Both the position numbers and the translations under genes were made by a program. Shown here in pieces: positions 1 to 7,648 of a DNA stretch of 64,000 nt. The DNA is from an uncultured Collinsella sp. (lineage in GTDB: Bacteria > Actinomycetota > Coriobacteriia > Coriobacteriales > Coriobacteriaceae): the NCBI GenBank assembly GCA_937950325.1, contig CALFDJ010000040.1, positions 1 to 64,000 on the forward strand. The letters run 5' to 3'. The notes below the pieces were generated by a model. That model ran no database searches and was not told where the DNA came from. It saw only the letters and a list, made by a program, of their open reading frames with translations. Every line of letters begins with the position of its first letter. Position 1 is the stretch's first letter.

Positions 1-557
1 TCGGCTTCACGCACCTTTCCACGGGCGACCTGCTTCGCGCGGCCGTCAAGGAGGGAACCGAGCTTGGCGTCAAGGCCAAGTCCTACATGGATGCCGGCGA
101 ACTCGTGCCCGACGAGGTTGTCATCGGCTTGGTCGAGGAGAAGCTCAAGGCCGATCCCGAGGCATCGTTCCTGCTCGACGGCTTTCCGCGCACTCCGGCC
201 CAGGCCGTCGCCCTCGATGGCGTGCTTGCCAATCTTGGCAAGAAGCTCGATTACGCAATCGCCCTCGAGGTCGATTCCGAGGCCCTCGTCGCGCGCATGT
301 CGCAGCGCCGCGTCTGCCATGAATGCGGATATCCCGGCACCGTCGAGACGGGTCCGGTTTGCCCCAAGTGCGGCGGCGAAATGTACCAGCGTGCCGACGA
401 CAACGAGGAGACGGTGCGCAACCGTCTGGCCGTTTACGAGAAGTCGACGAGCCCCCTCATCGACTACTATCGTGGCAACGGCATTCTCATCGAGCTCGAT
501 GGCGGCAAGTCTCCCGATGACGTGTTCGCAGAGCTGAGGAAGGCCATCGGCAAGTAG
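1..557 (+). CDS. adk: Adenylate kinase, 5'-truncated by window edge
   Basis: Adenylate kinase interconverts ATP + AMP and 2 ADP in the cytoplasm. The frame is open from base 3, so the P-loop end lies outside the window. Visible are the AMP-binding HLSTGDLLR stretch, the LLDGFPRT motif and a LID carrying four cysteines (CHECG ... CPKCGG), the zinc-binding LID typical of Gram-positive-type enzymes. The protein ends AELRKAIGK. It lies 6 bp before map, the usual position after secY in the spc/alpha ribosomal operon. Confidence 0.97.
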   Translation, partial: GFTHLSTGDLLRAAVKEGTELGVKAKSYMDAGELVPDEVVIGLVEEKLKADPEASFLLDGFPRTPAQAVALDGVLANLGKKLDYAIALEVDSEALVARMSQRRVCHECGYPGTVETGPVCPKCGGEMYQRADDNEETVRNRLAVYEKSTSPLIDYYRGNGILIELDGGKSPDDVFAELRKAIGK

Positions 558-563
558 AATCGC

Positions 564-1376
564 ATGAAACGCTTTCGCTTGGATGGCGTCAAGATCAAGT
601 CGCCAGCAAAAATCGAAGCGATGAAACGGGCCGGCCGCTTGAGCGCACAGGCGCTTGAGGCGGTCGGCCTGCTTATTGCGCCGGGCGTCTCGACGGCCGA
701 GCTCGATGCTTGCGCGGAGCGAGTTATCGTGGACGGCGGCGGGCGTCCCGCGTTCAAGGGATACGGGGGCTTTCCGGCGACCATATGCGTCTCGGTCAAC
801 GACATGGTCGTTCATGGCATCCCCTCCCGTGAGGTCATCTTGCGCGAGGGCGACGTCATCTCGATCGATACGGGCGCCATCGTCGACGGGTGGGTGGGCG
901 ACAATGCCGCAACCTTTGCCGTCGGCGCGATCGACGATGAAAGACGTGCCTTGCTCGAGGCGTGCGAGGCATCGTTGGAGGCCGGCATCGTACAGGCGGT
1001 TCCCGGAAATCATCTGGGGGACATCGGGCATGCCATCCAACAAGTCGCCGGTCTGGCGGGTTTTGGCGTCGTGCGTAACTATGCGGGGCACGGTATCGGG
1101 CGCAGCATGCATGAGCCTCCGCTTGTCCCCAACTATGGGCAAGTTCGCACGGGCATGCGTCTCGAACGGGGCATGGTCATTGCCATCGAGCCCATGCTCA
1201 CGGCAGGCACCCATGAGGTTCGCACCATCGATGACGGATGGGGCGTCGTGACTTGCGATGGACGTCCCGCTGCGCACTTCGAGCGTACGGTTGCCATCAC
1301 CGATGACGGACCGCTCGTCCTGACGCCGTGGAATCTCGTGAAAAATTCACTGGAAACCAAAGACCTGTTGCAGTAG
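564..1376 (+). CDS. map: Methionine aminopeptidase, type I
   Basis: Removes the initiator methionine from nascent proteins. The product is 270 aa with the complete dinuclear metal site of the family: D102 (SIDTG), D113 (VGDN), H176 (GHGIG), E209 (AIEP) and E240 (HFERT). H84 in VVHGIP is also conserved. There is no N-terminal zinc-finger extension. It sits between adk and infA in the ribosomal operon and is probably co-transcribed with them. Start ATG lies 6 bp after the adk stop. Confidence 0.97.
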   Translation: MKRFRLDGVKIKSPAKIEAMKRAGRLSAQALEAVGLLIAPGVSTAELDACAERVIVDGGGRPAFKGYGGFPATICVSVNDMVVHGIPSREVILREGDVISIDTGAIVDGWVGDNAATFAVGAIDDERRALLEACEASLEAGIVQAVPGNHLGDIGHAIQQVAGLAGFGVVRNYAGHGIGRSMHEPPLVPNYGQVRTGMRLERGMVIAIEPMLTAGTHEVRTIDDGWGVVTCDGRPAAHFERTVAITDDGPLVLTPWNLVKNSLETKDLLQ

Positions 1377-1423
1377 TATGTTTGATTACGTTTGTGATGA
1401 TTCAAAATGGGAGAGATACGTCC

Positions 1424-1642
1424 GTGAGCAAAGAGGATGCAATTGAACTTGAGGGAAAGGTCGTCGAGCCCCTTCCCAATGCGATGTTCAAGGTCGAACT
1501 CGAGAATGGCCACCAGGTCCTGGCCCATATCTCGGGCAAGATGCGCATGCACTACATCAAGATCCTTCCCGGTGACAAGGTGACGGTAGAACTTTCGCCG
1601 TACGACCTCGACCGTGGCAGGATCACCTATCGTTACAAGTAA
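1424..1642 (+). CDS. infA: Translation initiation factor IF-1
   Basis: A 72-aa S1/OB-fold protein that binds the 30S A site with IF2 and IF3. The sequence begins MSKEDAIELEGKV and ends DRGRITYRYK, matching the family end to end. The frame is open further upstream, but a GTG at 1424 preceded by a GGGAGAG ribosome site gives the normal IF-1 N-terminus, so I chose it. It lies between map and rpmJ, as in most Gram-positive alpha operons. Confidence 0.96.
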   Translation: MSKEDAIELEGKVVEPLPNAMFKVELENGHQVLAHISGKMRMHYIKILPGDKVTVELSPYDLDRGRITYRYK

Positions 1643-1770
1643 GACCTGCGGCATACCGCATGCGATGGGATGCCTGGGCATTCCTGTCGCCGTAAACAAG
1701 AAAACTACCGCCTGCGGCTGGGCGTGACTATAAAACGAAGTGTCAACACTTTCGGAAAGGTAAGGACATT

Positions 1771-1884
1771 ATGAAGGTGCGTCCTTCGGTAAAAAAGATG
1801 TGCGATAAGTGCAAGATCATCAGGCGTCATGGCAAGGTGTACGTGATTTGCGAAAACCCGCGCCATAAGCAGCGCCAAGGCTAA
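1771..1884 (+). CDS. rpmJ: 50S ribosomal protein L36
   Basis: A 37-aa protein beginning MKVRPSVKKMCDKCK and ending KHRQ-like RHKQRQG. It carries the zinc-binding C-x2-C ... C-x4-H pattern (C11, C14, C27, H32), so this is the zinc-containing C+ paralog. A GGAAAGGTAAGG ribosome site precedes the ATG. It is placed between infA and rpsM as expected. It was found by reading the gap between those two genes. Confidence 0.95.
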   Translation: MKVRPSVKKMCDKCKIIRRHGKVYVICENPRHKQRQG

Positions 1885-1898
1885 GAAGGGGAGCGACA

Positions 1899-2270
1899 TT
1901 GGCTCGTATACTCGGTGTCGACCTTCCGCGCGACAAGCGCGTGGAGATTGGTCTGACTTACATCTACGGTATCGGTCTGACCCGCGCAAAGAAGATCTGC
2001 GAGGAGACCGGCGTTAATCCCGACACGCGCGTGCGCGATCTCACCGAGGAAGAGGTCGTCAAGCTGCGTGACAACATCGATGCAAACTACACGGTCGAGG
2101 GTGACCTGCGTCGCGAAACTTCGCAGAACATCAAGCGACTGATGGAGATCGGCTGCTATCGTGGCCTGCGCCATCGTCGTGGTCTGCCCGTTCGCGGTCA
2201 GCGCACTCACACCAACGCTCGTACCCGCAAGGGCCCGCGCCGCCAGATCGGCGCCAAGAAGAGGGGCTAG
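1899..2270 (+). CDS. rpsM: 30S ribosomal protein S13
   Basis: A 123-aa S13 that binds the 30S head and contacts tRNA and the B1 bridges. It begins ARILGVDLPRDKR and has the helix-hairpin region IYGIGLTRAK and the basic C-terminal tail GPRRQIGAKKRG. The start is a TTG at 1899; an AAGGGGAG site 5 bp upstream and the exact family N-terminus support it. It follows rpmJ by 14 bp. Confidence 0.96.
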   Translation: MARILGVDLPRDKRVEIGLTYIYGIGLTRAKKICEETGVNPDTRVRDLTEEEVVKLRDNIDANYTVEGDLRRETSQNIKRLMEIGCYRGLRHRRGLPVRGQRTHTNARTRKGPRRQIGAKKRG

Positions 2271-2283
2271 GTGAGAGGACAGC

Positions 2284-2682
2284 ATGGCTAAGAAGCAACA
2301 GAGCACGACCCGCGTCCGTCGCGCAGACCGCAAGAACATCACGGTTGGTCAGGCTCACATCAAGAGCACGTTCAACAACACGATCGTTTCCATCACCGAC
2401 ACCCGCGGAAACGTCATTTCCTGGCAGTCCGCAGGTACGGTTGGGTTCAAGGGCTCCCGCAAGTCCACGCCGTTCGCGGCGCAGATGGCCGCCGAGAAGG
2501 CCGCCAAGATGGCGATGGAGCACGGCCTCAAGAAGGTCTCCGTCTTCGTCAAGGGTCCCGGAAGCGGCCGCGAGACCGCCATCCGCTCGCTCCAGGCCGC
2601 CGGTCTGGAGGTCGCGAGCATCCAGGACTGCACGCCCATCCCGCACAACGGTTGCCGTCAGGTCAAGCGTCGTCGCGTCTAG
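2284..2682 (+). CDS. rpsK: 30S ribosomal protein S11
   Basis: A 132-aa S11 of the 30S platform. The family core from NITVGQAHIKSTFNNT to the C-terminal PHNGCRQVKRRRV is complete. It sits 13 bp after rpsM and is followed 19 bp later by rpsD, so it is part of the same operon. An AGAGGACAGC ribosome site precedes the ATG. Confidence 0.97.
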   Translation: MAKKQQSTTRVRRADRKNITVGQAHIKSTFNNTIVSITDTRGNVISWQSAGTVGFKGSRKSTPFAAQMAAEKAAKMAMEHGLKKVSVFVKGPGSGRETAIRSLQAAGLEVASIQDCTPIPHNGCRQVKRRRV

Positions 2683-2701
2683 CTTAGAAAGGTAACAAGT
2701 C

Positions 2702-3295
2702 ATGGCAATTAACAGGACCCCGGTTCTGAAGCGCTGCCGCCAGCTGGGCATCGACCCCATCGTGCTGGGCTATACCAAGGAATCCAAGAAGCAGCCCAAG
2801 CAGCGCCGTCGCCAGGAGAGCGAGTACGGTCGTCAGCTTCGCGAGAAGCAGAAGGCCAAGTTCATCTATGGCGTACTCGAAAAGCAATTCCGCGGCTACT
2901 TCCACAAGGCACGCCGCATGCAGGGAGTCACGGGCGAGAACCTCATGAGGATTCTCGAGTCCCGTCTCGACAACGTCGTGTTCCGTCTGGGTTTCGCGCG
3001 CACGCGCAAGGAGGCCCGTCAGACGGTCACGCATGGTCACATCACGGTCAACGGCAAGCGCGTCGACATCCCGTCGTATCGCGTGAGCGCAGGTGACCTC
3101 GTGGCAATCGCCCCCGCGGCAAAGGACCTTCTCGTGATCAAGAGCGCCCTCATCTCCAACGAGCGCGTCCAGGTTCCCGCCTGGCTCGAGGTCGACATCG
3201 AGAAGCTCCAGGGCAATGTCATTTCGCTGCCGACACGAGATCAGATCGATCTGGATATCCAGGAGCAGCTCATCGTCGAGCTTTATTCGAAGTAA
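2702..3295 (+). CDS. rpsD: 30S ribosomal protein S4
   Basis: A 197-aa primary 16S rRNA-binding protein; in some bacteria it also autoregulates the alpha operon. An S4 RNA-binding domain lies at about residues 90-155 (ESRLDNVVFRLGFARTRKEA). There is no N-terminal Cys4 zinc cluster (a single Cys near residue 12), so it is the zinc-free form. It begins MAINRTPVLKRC, which is short compared with E. coli S4 but usual for the zinc-free form. Confidence 0.95.
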   Translation: MAINRTPVLKRCRQLGIDPIVLGYTKESKKQPKQRRRQESEYGRQLREKQKAKFIYGVLEKQFRGYFHKARRMQGVTGENLMRILESRLDNVVFRLGFARTRKEARQTVTHGHITVNGKRVDIPSYRVSAGDLVAIAPAAKDLLVIKSALISNERVQVPAWLEVDIEKLQGNVISLPTRDQIDLDIQEQLIVELYSK

Positions 3296-3341
3296 TTTTC
3301 ACCCTGTCCTTATCCGGTTCGAGTCTCGAGGAGGCTACTTA

Positions 3342-4292
3342 ATGACTGAGTTCATGAAGCCCAACATCACCGTCGAGCAAGTTGGCGACAATATCGCGCG
3401 ATTCGTCATGGAACCGCTCGAGCGTGGCTATGGCCAGACGCTCGGTAACGGCATGCGTCGTGTCCTGCTGTCCTCCCTGGACGGCGCTGCGGCAACCGCC
3501 ATCAAGATCGAGGGCGTGCAGCACGAGTTCACCACGGCCGAAGGCGTGATCGAGGACATCACCGACATCGTGCTGAACGTGAAGGGCCTGGTGTTCTCCC
3601 AGGTGTCCGACGAGGCCGACGAGGCGACCGCCCACGTGTTCGCCGAGGGCCCCTGCACGGTGACCGGCGCCGATCTGGAGGTGCCTGGCCAGTTCAACCT
3701 GGTGAACCCCGATCACGTCATCGCCACGGTGGCCGATGGCGGCCAGCTGGACATGACCATCCGCATCGGTGTCGGCCGCGGCTACGTGTCCGCCGAGCGC
3801 AACAAGCGCACGGAGGACCCCATCGGCATCATCCATGTGGACTCGCTGTTCTCGCCGGTGCGCCGTTGCACGATGAACGTGACGGACACCCGCGTGGGCC
3901 AGCGCACCGACTACGACAAGCTGGTTCTCGAGGTGGAGACCGACGGCTCGCTTGCTCCCACTGAGGCAGTGTGCCGCGCGGCCAACATCATCAACCAGTA
4001 CATGGGCGCGTTTTTGGCTTTGGCTTCCACCGGCGAAGAGGAAGAGGGCGAGGCTCCCTCCATCTTCGCGCCGGAGGGTCAGGAGTCCAACGCCGAGCTT
4101 GACAAGCAGATCGAGGATCTGGACCTTTCCGTCCGCTCCTACAACTGCCTGAAGCGCGCGGGCATCCATTCCGTGCGCCAGCTCGTCGAGTTCTCCGAGA
4201 ACGACCTGCTCAACATTCGGAACTTTGGTGCGAAGTCCATCGAGGAAGTGAAGGACAAGCTCATTTCCATGGACCTCAATTTGAAGCTTTAG
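3342..4292 (+). CDS. rpoA: RNA polymerase alpha subunit
   Basis: A 316-aa alpha subunit. The N-terminal dimerisation domain includes LERGYGQTLGNGMRR. The C-terminal domain (about residues 245-316, LDLSVRSYNCLKRAGI ... GAKSIEEVKDKL) contacts UP elements and activators. The open frame extends upstream into rpsD, but the ATG at 3342 follows a strong GAGGAGG site and gives the family N-terminus. An acidic linker (STGEEEEGEAP) joins the two domains. Confidence 0.97.
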   Translation: MTEFMKPNITVEQVGDNIARFVMEPLERGYGQTLGNGMRRVLLSSLDGAAATAIKIEGVQHEFTTAEGVIEDITDIVLNVKGLVFSQVSDEADEATAHVFAEGPCTVTGADLEVPGQFNLVNPDHVIATVADGGQLDMTIRIGVGRGYVSAERNKRTEDPIGIIHVDSLFSPVRRCTMNVTDTRVGQRTDYDKLVLEVETDGSLAPTEAVCRAANIINQYMGAFLALASTGEEEEGEAPSIFAPEGQESNAELDKQIEDLDLSVRSYNCLKRAGIHSVRQLVEFSENDLLNIRNFGAKSIEEVKDKLISMDLNLKL

Positions 4293-4305
4293 GAGACAAA
4301 GAGTT

Positions 4306-4770
4306 ATGAGACACAACAAGAAGGGTCGCAAGCTCGGCACCGACTATAGCCACACTAAGGCTATGAAGCGCAGCTTGGTGTCCGCCCTGTTCCTGAACGA
4401 CCGCATCAAGACGGTGGAGTCCCGTGCCAAGGAGATCCGCCCGCAGGTCGACAAGGTGATCACCTGGGCCAAGCGCGGCGACCTGCATTCCCGCCGTCTG
4501 GCCATCGCCTACCTGAACGACAAGGAGCTCGTCCGCGAGATCTTCGAGAAGGTCGCGCAGGGCATGTTCCAGGACCGTCAGGGCGGCTACACCCGCATCA
4601 TGAAGCTCGGCAACCGCAAGGGCGACAACGCTCCCATCGTTATCATGGAGCTCGTCACCGAGCCTTGCACGCCTAAGGCCAAGAAGGCTGCTCCGGCCCC
4701 CAAGAAGGCCGCTGCTCCCAAGAAGGTCGAGGCTGCCGAGGAGGCTCCTGCTGAGGAGACCGCTGAGTAG
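4306..4770 (+). CDS. rplQ: 50S ribosomal protein L17 with Ala/Lys/Glu tail
   Basis: L17 sits near the peptide exit tunnel. The first ~120 residues (MRHNKKGRKLGTDYSH ... APIVIMELVT) are canonical. They are followed by a ~35-residue low-complexity tail rich in Ala, Lys, Pro and Glu (AKKAAPAPKKAAAPKK ... ETAE). L31 in this window has a similar tail. It is the last gene of the operon; a terminator follows within 30 bp. Confidence 0.96.
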   Translation: MRHNKKGRKLGTDYSHTKAMKRSLVSALFLNDRIKTVESRAKEIRPQVDKVITWAKRGDLHSRRLAIAYLNDKELVREIFEKVAQGMFQDRQGGYTRIMKLGNRKGDNAPIVIMELVTEPCTPKAKKAAPAPKKAAAPKKVEAAEEAPAEETAE

Positions 4771-4796
4771 ACAATCCGTCTGCATAGGCTATATTC

Positions 4797-4827
4797 GAGG
4801 GGTACGTTCGCGTACCCCTCTTTTTTT
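4797..4827 (+). terminator. Rho-independent terminator of the alpha operon
   Basis: A perfect 10-bp stem (GAGGGGTACG / CGTACCCCTC) closes a TTCG tetraloop and is followed by seven T residues. It lies just downstream of rplQ and upstream of truA, so it should separate the two transcripts. Confidence 0.93.
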
Positions 4828-4862
4828 GTCGAAATGCCATTGCCTGTTTGTTGGGAGCGCCC

Positions 4863-5687
4863 ATGACCGCGCCGTCTGATTTCAATTCGATTCCAGAGCT
4901 CGATGCCACGCTCGTTTTCCGCGTGGCATACGATGGCTCGTCCTATAGCGGCTTTGCCGAGCAGCCGGGACAGACGACGGTTGCGGGTGAGCTGCGTCGA
5001 GCCATCGAGACGCTGCTTCGCCGTCCGATCGATCTGACGTGCGCGGGTCGCACCGATGCCGGCGTGCATGCCGTGGCTCAGTACATCAGCGTGCCCGTAA
5101 CGGACGCTGAGCTCGCCCTAACGCGCCGTAGGTGGCTGCGGGCTATGGATGCCCTGCTGCCCAAAGATATCGCCATCAACGAGGTCTACAAGGCCCGTAA
5201 AGGCTTTTCTGCACGTTTTGACGCGCGTTCCCGTACGTATACGTACCGTATTGCCGATCGAGATGCGCGCCCCGTGCTGTCCCGCGGTGCGGTGTGGTGG
5301 CATCGCTATCCCTTGGATGTTGAGGCTATGTCTGCTGCCTGCCCCGCGCTGCTGGGCGAGCAGGACTTTAAAAGCTTTTGCAAGGTTGCTTCTGCCGTGG
5401 GCAAACCTACGCACCGCTGCGTAATGCGCGCCGAGTTTGGCCATGAGGTTGCGTTTGGCGAGGACATCCTGACGTTTACCATCGAGGGCAATGCGTTTCT
5501 GCATTCGATGGTCCGTACGATCGTTGGCACGCTTGTCGCGATTGGCATGCATCGCCGTGAACCCGAGTGGATGCGCGAGGTCATCGATGCTTGCGACCGT
5601 ACCGCTGCGGGCCCCACGGCTCCTGCCTGCGGCCTTACGTTTATGGGCGTGGATTACGATCCCGCCGAGCTCGTCGTGCTCGACTAG
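4863..5687 (+). CDS. truA: tRNA pseudouridine synthase A
   Basis: Makes pseudouridine at tRNA positions 38-40. The 274-aa product has the catalytic aspartate D65 in CAGRTDAGVHA and the family start VAYDGSSYSGFAEQPGQ. A TTG further upstream keeps the frame open, but the ATG at 4863 has a GGGAG site at proper distance, so I start there. TruA commonly follows rplQ in Gram-positive bacteria, here after a terminator. Confidence 0.95.
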   Translation: MTAPSDFNSIPELDATLVFRVAYDGSSYSGFAEQPGQTTVAGELRRAIETLLRRPIDLTCAGRTDAGVHAVAQYISVPVTDAELALTRRRWLRAMDALLPKDIAINEVYKARKGFSARFDARSRTYTYRIADRDARPVLSRGAVWWHRYPLDVEAMSAACPALLGEQDFKSFCKVASAVGKPTHRCVMRAEFGHEVAFGEDILTFTIEGNAFLHSMVRTIVGTLVAIGMHRREPEWMREVIDACDRTAAGPTAPACGLTFMGVDYDPAELVVLD

Positions 5688-5848
5688 GGGAGGGCTCGAC
5701 GCGTCGTGCGTCGACACCCATTATCTGTGGGCTGCGCGTGTGCAACATCTGTTCTTGGCGTGCAATACAACCGGTGTCTCATTGCTTTTATTGCCGGGGT
5801 GTACCATGAACCACGGTTTGATTCATTGCTGTCGAGAGGACGGATAAC

Positions 5849-6889
5849 TTGGTTCGACGTGGCTCGCATCCGCGACTTTCGGTGATCCTTGTGGTAGAAG
5901 GTTCGCCCAGCTATGCGATGCGTGCGCTCGAGAGTATCCAGAACCAAGACCTCTACGATTTGCAGATTGTCGTTGTTTGCCGCGATGCTGCGCCCGGTGT
6001 GCGCCATTCGCTTCAAGTTGCTGCCGACAGGGACATCCATATTGATTTGATTAACGTCGAGGACGCGAAGCGCGGCGCTTGCCTTCGTGCCGGTTTTGCT
6101 GTCTCGCGCGGCTCTCAAATCATCGCTATAAACGCCGATGAGTGGTTTGCTCCGCAGTCCCTTTCCAAGATGGTCGATATCGCGTGCGATACTGCGGCAG
6201 ACATAGTTTTCCCCACGGTGTCGCTCGACCGCTATGATGCACATCGAGAACGCCATTCGCGCGTCTTGGATGCTGCCTCTATTGCCATAGAAGACGAGTC
6301 TTCTATGGTGACTGGGCTGCCCCAGTTGATTTTGGGCGGCCTAGTCGCTCAGACCTCTGGCGTGATGTATAGCCGTCCGCTGTTTGAGGCATGTCTGTCG
6401 CGCGGCAAGGCGTACCGTACGGTTGAGTTTATGGCTTATGCGCTCTCGCAGGCACGATTCGTGTCCGGCTGCGGCGACGCTTGTTTCCACGCGGTGGCAC
6501 CTAAGCTTACAGATGCCTTTGATCCCACCATGTATGCCAGGATATCCGATGACACTCGAGCGCTCGACGAGCTTGCGGACTCACTCTCGGAAGCAGATAG
6601 CGGTGGTCGGCTCAAGCTGGCAAGCCAAAAGTTCTACTTTGCCGGACTGGTCGCCTGCATCGAGAATTTGTGTCTTAGCCCGCATGGAGTGTCGTCAATC
6701 GAGCGTTCCGCCCGCATGCGTGATATGCTCGAGGCGCCTCGAACCCGTCAGATGGTCGCCGCGCTCAAGGATAACCATCGGGGACTCGGTTTGTTGTTTG
6801 GGCCGATCGCCAGCGCCAAGCCCGCGCGCTGCGTGATGTGTACGCATCTGGCAGCTTTTCTTAACCGGACGGGCGCAAAAACCGCCTAA
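5849..6889 (+). CDS. Glycosyltransferase family 2-like protein
   Basis: A 346-aa protein whose first ~120 residues look like a GT2 (GT-A fold) nucleotide-sugar domain: RLSVILVVEGSPSYAMRALESIQNQ, then a segment ending INADEWF where GT2 enzymes carry the DxD-type metal site. The remainder is not recognised and has no clear membrane helix. The start is a TTG at 5849 with a GAGAGGA site upstream. It stands alone between truA and argR, so context does not tell the acceptor; activity is unproven because the DxD is atypical (NADEW). Confidence 0.6.
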   Translation: MVRRGSHPRLSVILVVEGSPSYAMRALESIQNQDLYDLQIVVVCRDAAPGVRHSLQVAADRDIHIDLINVEDAKRGACLRAGFAVSRGSQIIAINADEWFAPQSLSKMVDIACDTAADIVFPTVSLDRYDAHRERHSRVLDAASIAIEDESSMVTGLPQLILGGLVAQTSGVMYSRPLFEACLSRGKAYRTVEFMAYALSQARFVSGCGDACFHAVAPKLTDAFDPTMYARISDDTRALDELADSLSEADSGGRLKLASQKFYFAGLVACIENLCLSPHGVSSIERSARMRDMLEAPRTRQMVAALKDNHRGLGLLFGPIASAKPARCVMCTHLAAFLNRTGAKTA

Positions 6890-6895
6890 ACGGCT

Positions 6896-6933
6896 CATTT
6901 CGAAACAAATTTGCATAGAATTGTTTCGAAATG
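6896..6933. promoter_or_regulatory. Inverted repeat CATTTCGAAACAA-N12-TTGTTTCGAAATG upstream of argR
   Basis: Perfect 13-bp inverted arms separated by 12 bp lie 90-125 bp before the argR start. Each arm itself contains the palindrome TTTCGAAA. The layout looks like a dimeric protein-binding site; there is no T tract, so it is not a terminator. A single related arm (TTGTTTCGAAACG, 46746-46758) lies upstream of gltB. The regulator is unknown. Confidence 0.5.
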
Positions 6934-7021
6934 CGTTCTTATACACAAAAGCCTTCAAATAGCGTTAAACTATTCAGTCACTGATTGATTGTCTCCGCCA
7001 TCTTTTGGAGAGAGGGTTTGT

Positions 7022-7459
7022 ATGGCTAAAAAACGCAATGGGCGCCAGGATGCCATTAGAGATATTGTGCGCAATAAGGACGTCCGCACGCAGCGCGTGC
7101 TGGTCGATGAGCTCCGCGCTATGGGCTTTGATTGCACGCAGGCGACTGTCTCTCGCGATATTGCCGATATGGGGCTGCGTAAGCTCCCCGAGGGTATCTA
7201 TGTTCTGGCAGAGGACCTGCACCTGCAGCGTATGGTTTCCGAGCTCGTAACGGGCGTTCTGCGCACCGATAATCTGGTTATGATCAAGGCTCAGCCTGGT
7301 ACGGCTTCCGGCATCGCCGCCGCCGTTGATGCGGCAGAGTTGCCCGATGTGCTTGGCTCGCTTGCCGGCAACGATACGATTTTGGTTATTGCCCAGACGG
7401 CCGAGGACGGCGAGCGTCTCGAGGCGCTGATCAATAAGCTGAGCAATTCTCGCAAGTAG
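7022..7459 (+). CDS. argR: Arginine repressor ArgR/AhrC
   Basis: A 145-aa hexameric arginine-responsive regulator. The N-terminal winged helix includes TQATVSRDIADMGLRKLP. The C-terminal oligomerisation and arginine-binding domain includes GTASGIAAAVDAAELPDV and GNDTILVI. The ATG at 7022 follows a GGAGAGAGG site; the frame is open a little further upstream but lacks a better start. No arginine biosynthesis gene is adjacent, so it probably acts in trans. Confidence 0.93.
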   Translation: MAKKRNGRQDAIRDIVRNKDVRTQRVLVDELRAMGFDCTQATVSRDIADMGLRKLPEGIYVLAEDLHLQRMVSELVTGVLRTDNLVMIKAQPGTASGIAAAVDAAELPDVLGSLAGNDTILVIAQTAEDGERLEALINKLSNSRK

Positions 7460-7508
7460 GCGTGCGGGTCGTGCGCTCGGCACTGTGTGCGTGACATGGT
7501 GGCTTGTA

Positions 7509-7542
7509 AGGGGGTATCGACGTTGGTCGGTACCCCCTATAT
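7509..7542 (+). terminator. Weak terminator-like hairpin after argR
   Basis: GGGGGTA (7510-7516) pairs with TACCCCC (7531-7537) around a 14-nt loop, followed by a broken T tract (TATATTGTTT). Its position 50 bp after the argR stop fits termination. Confidence 0.55.
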
Positions 7543-7586
7543 TGTTTGCCGGTATAAAGGCCGTCCACCAGGTCGCTTTAAACTAA

Positions 7587-7625
7587 AAGGCCCCCGAGCA
7601 CTTTAATAAGCTGCTCGGGGGCCTT
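7587..7625 (-). terminator. Terminator of the PBP gene, possibly bidirectional
   Basis: A 14-bp stem AAGGCCCCCGAGCA / TGCTCGGGGGCCTT encloses an 11-nt loop. Read on the minus strand, it follows the PBP stop at 7649 by 24 bp and is followed by a T-rich stretch. Transcripts of argR and the PBP converge here. Confidence 0.8.
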
Positions 7626-7648
7626 GTTGCTAATGGCCGGATGAATTT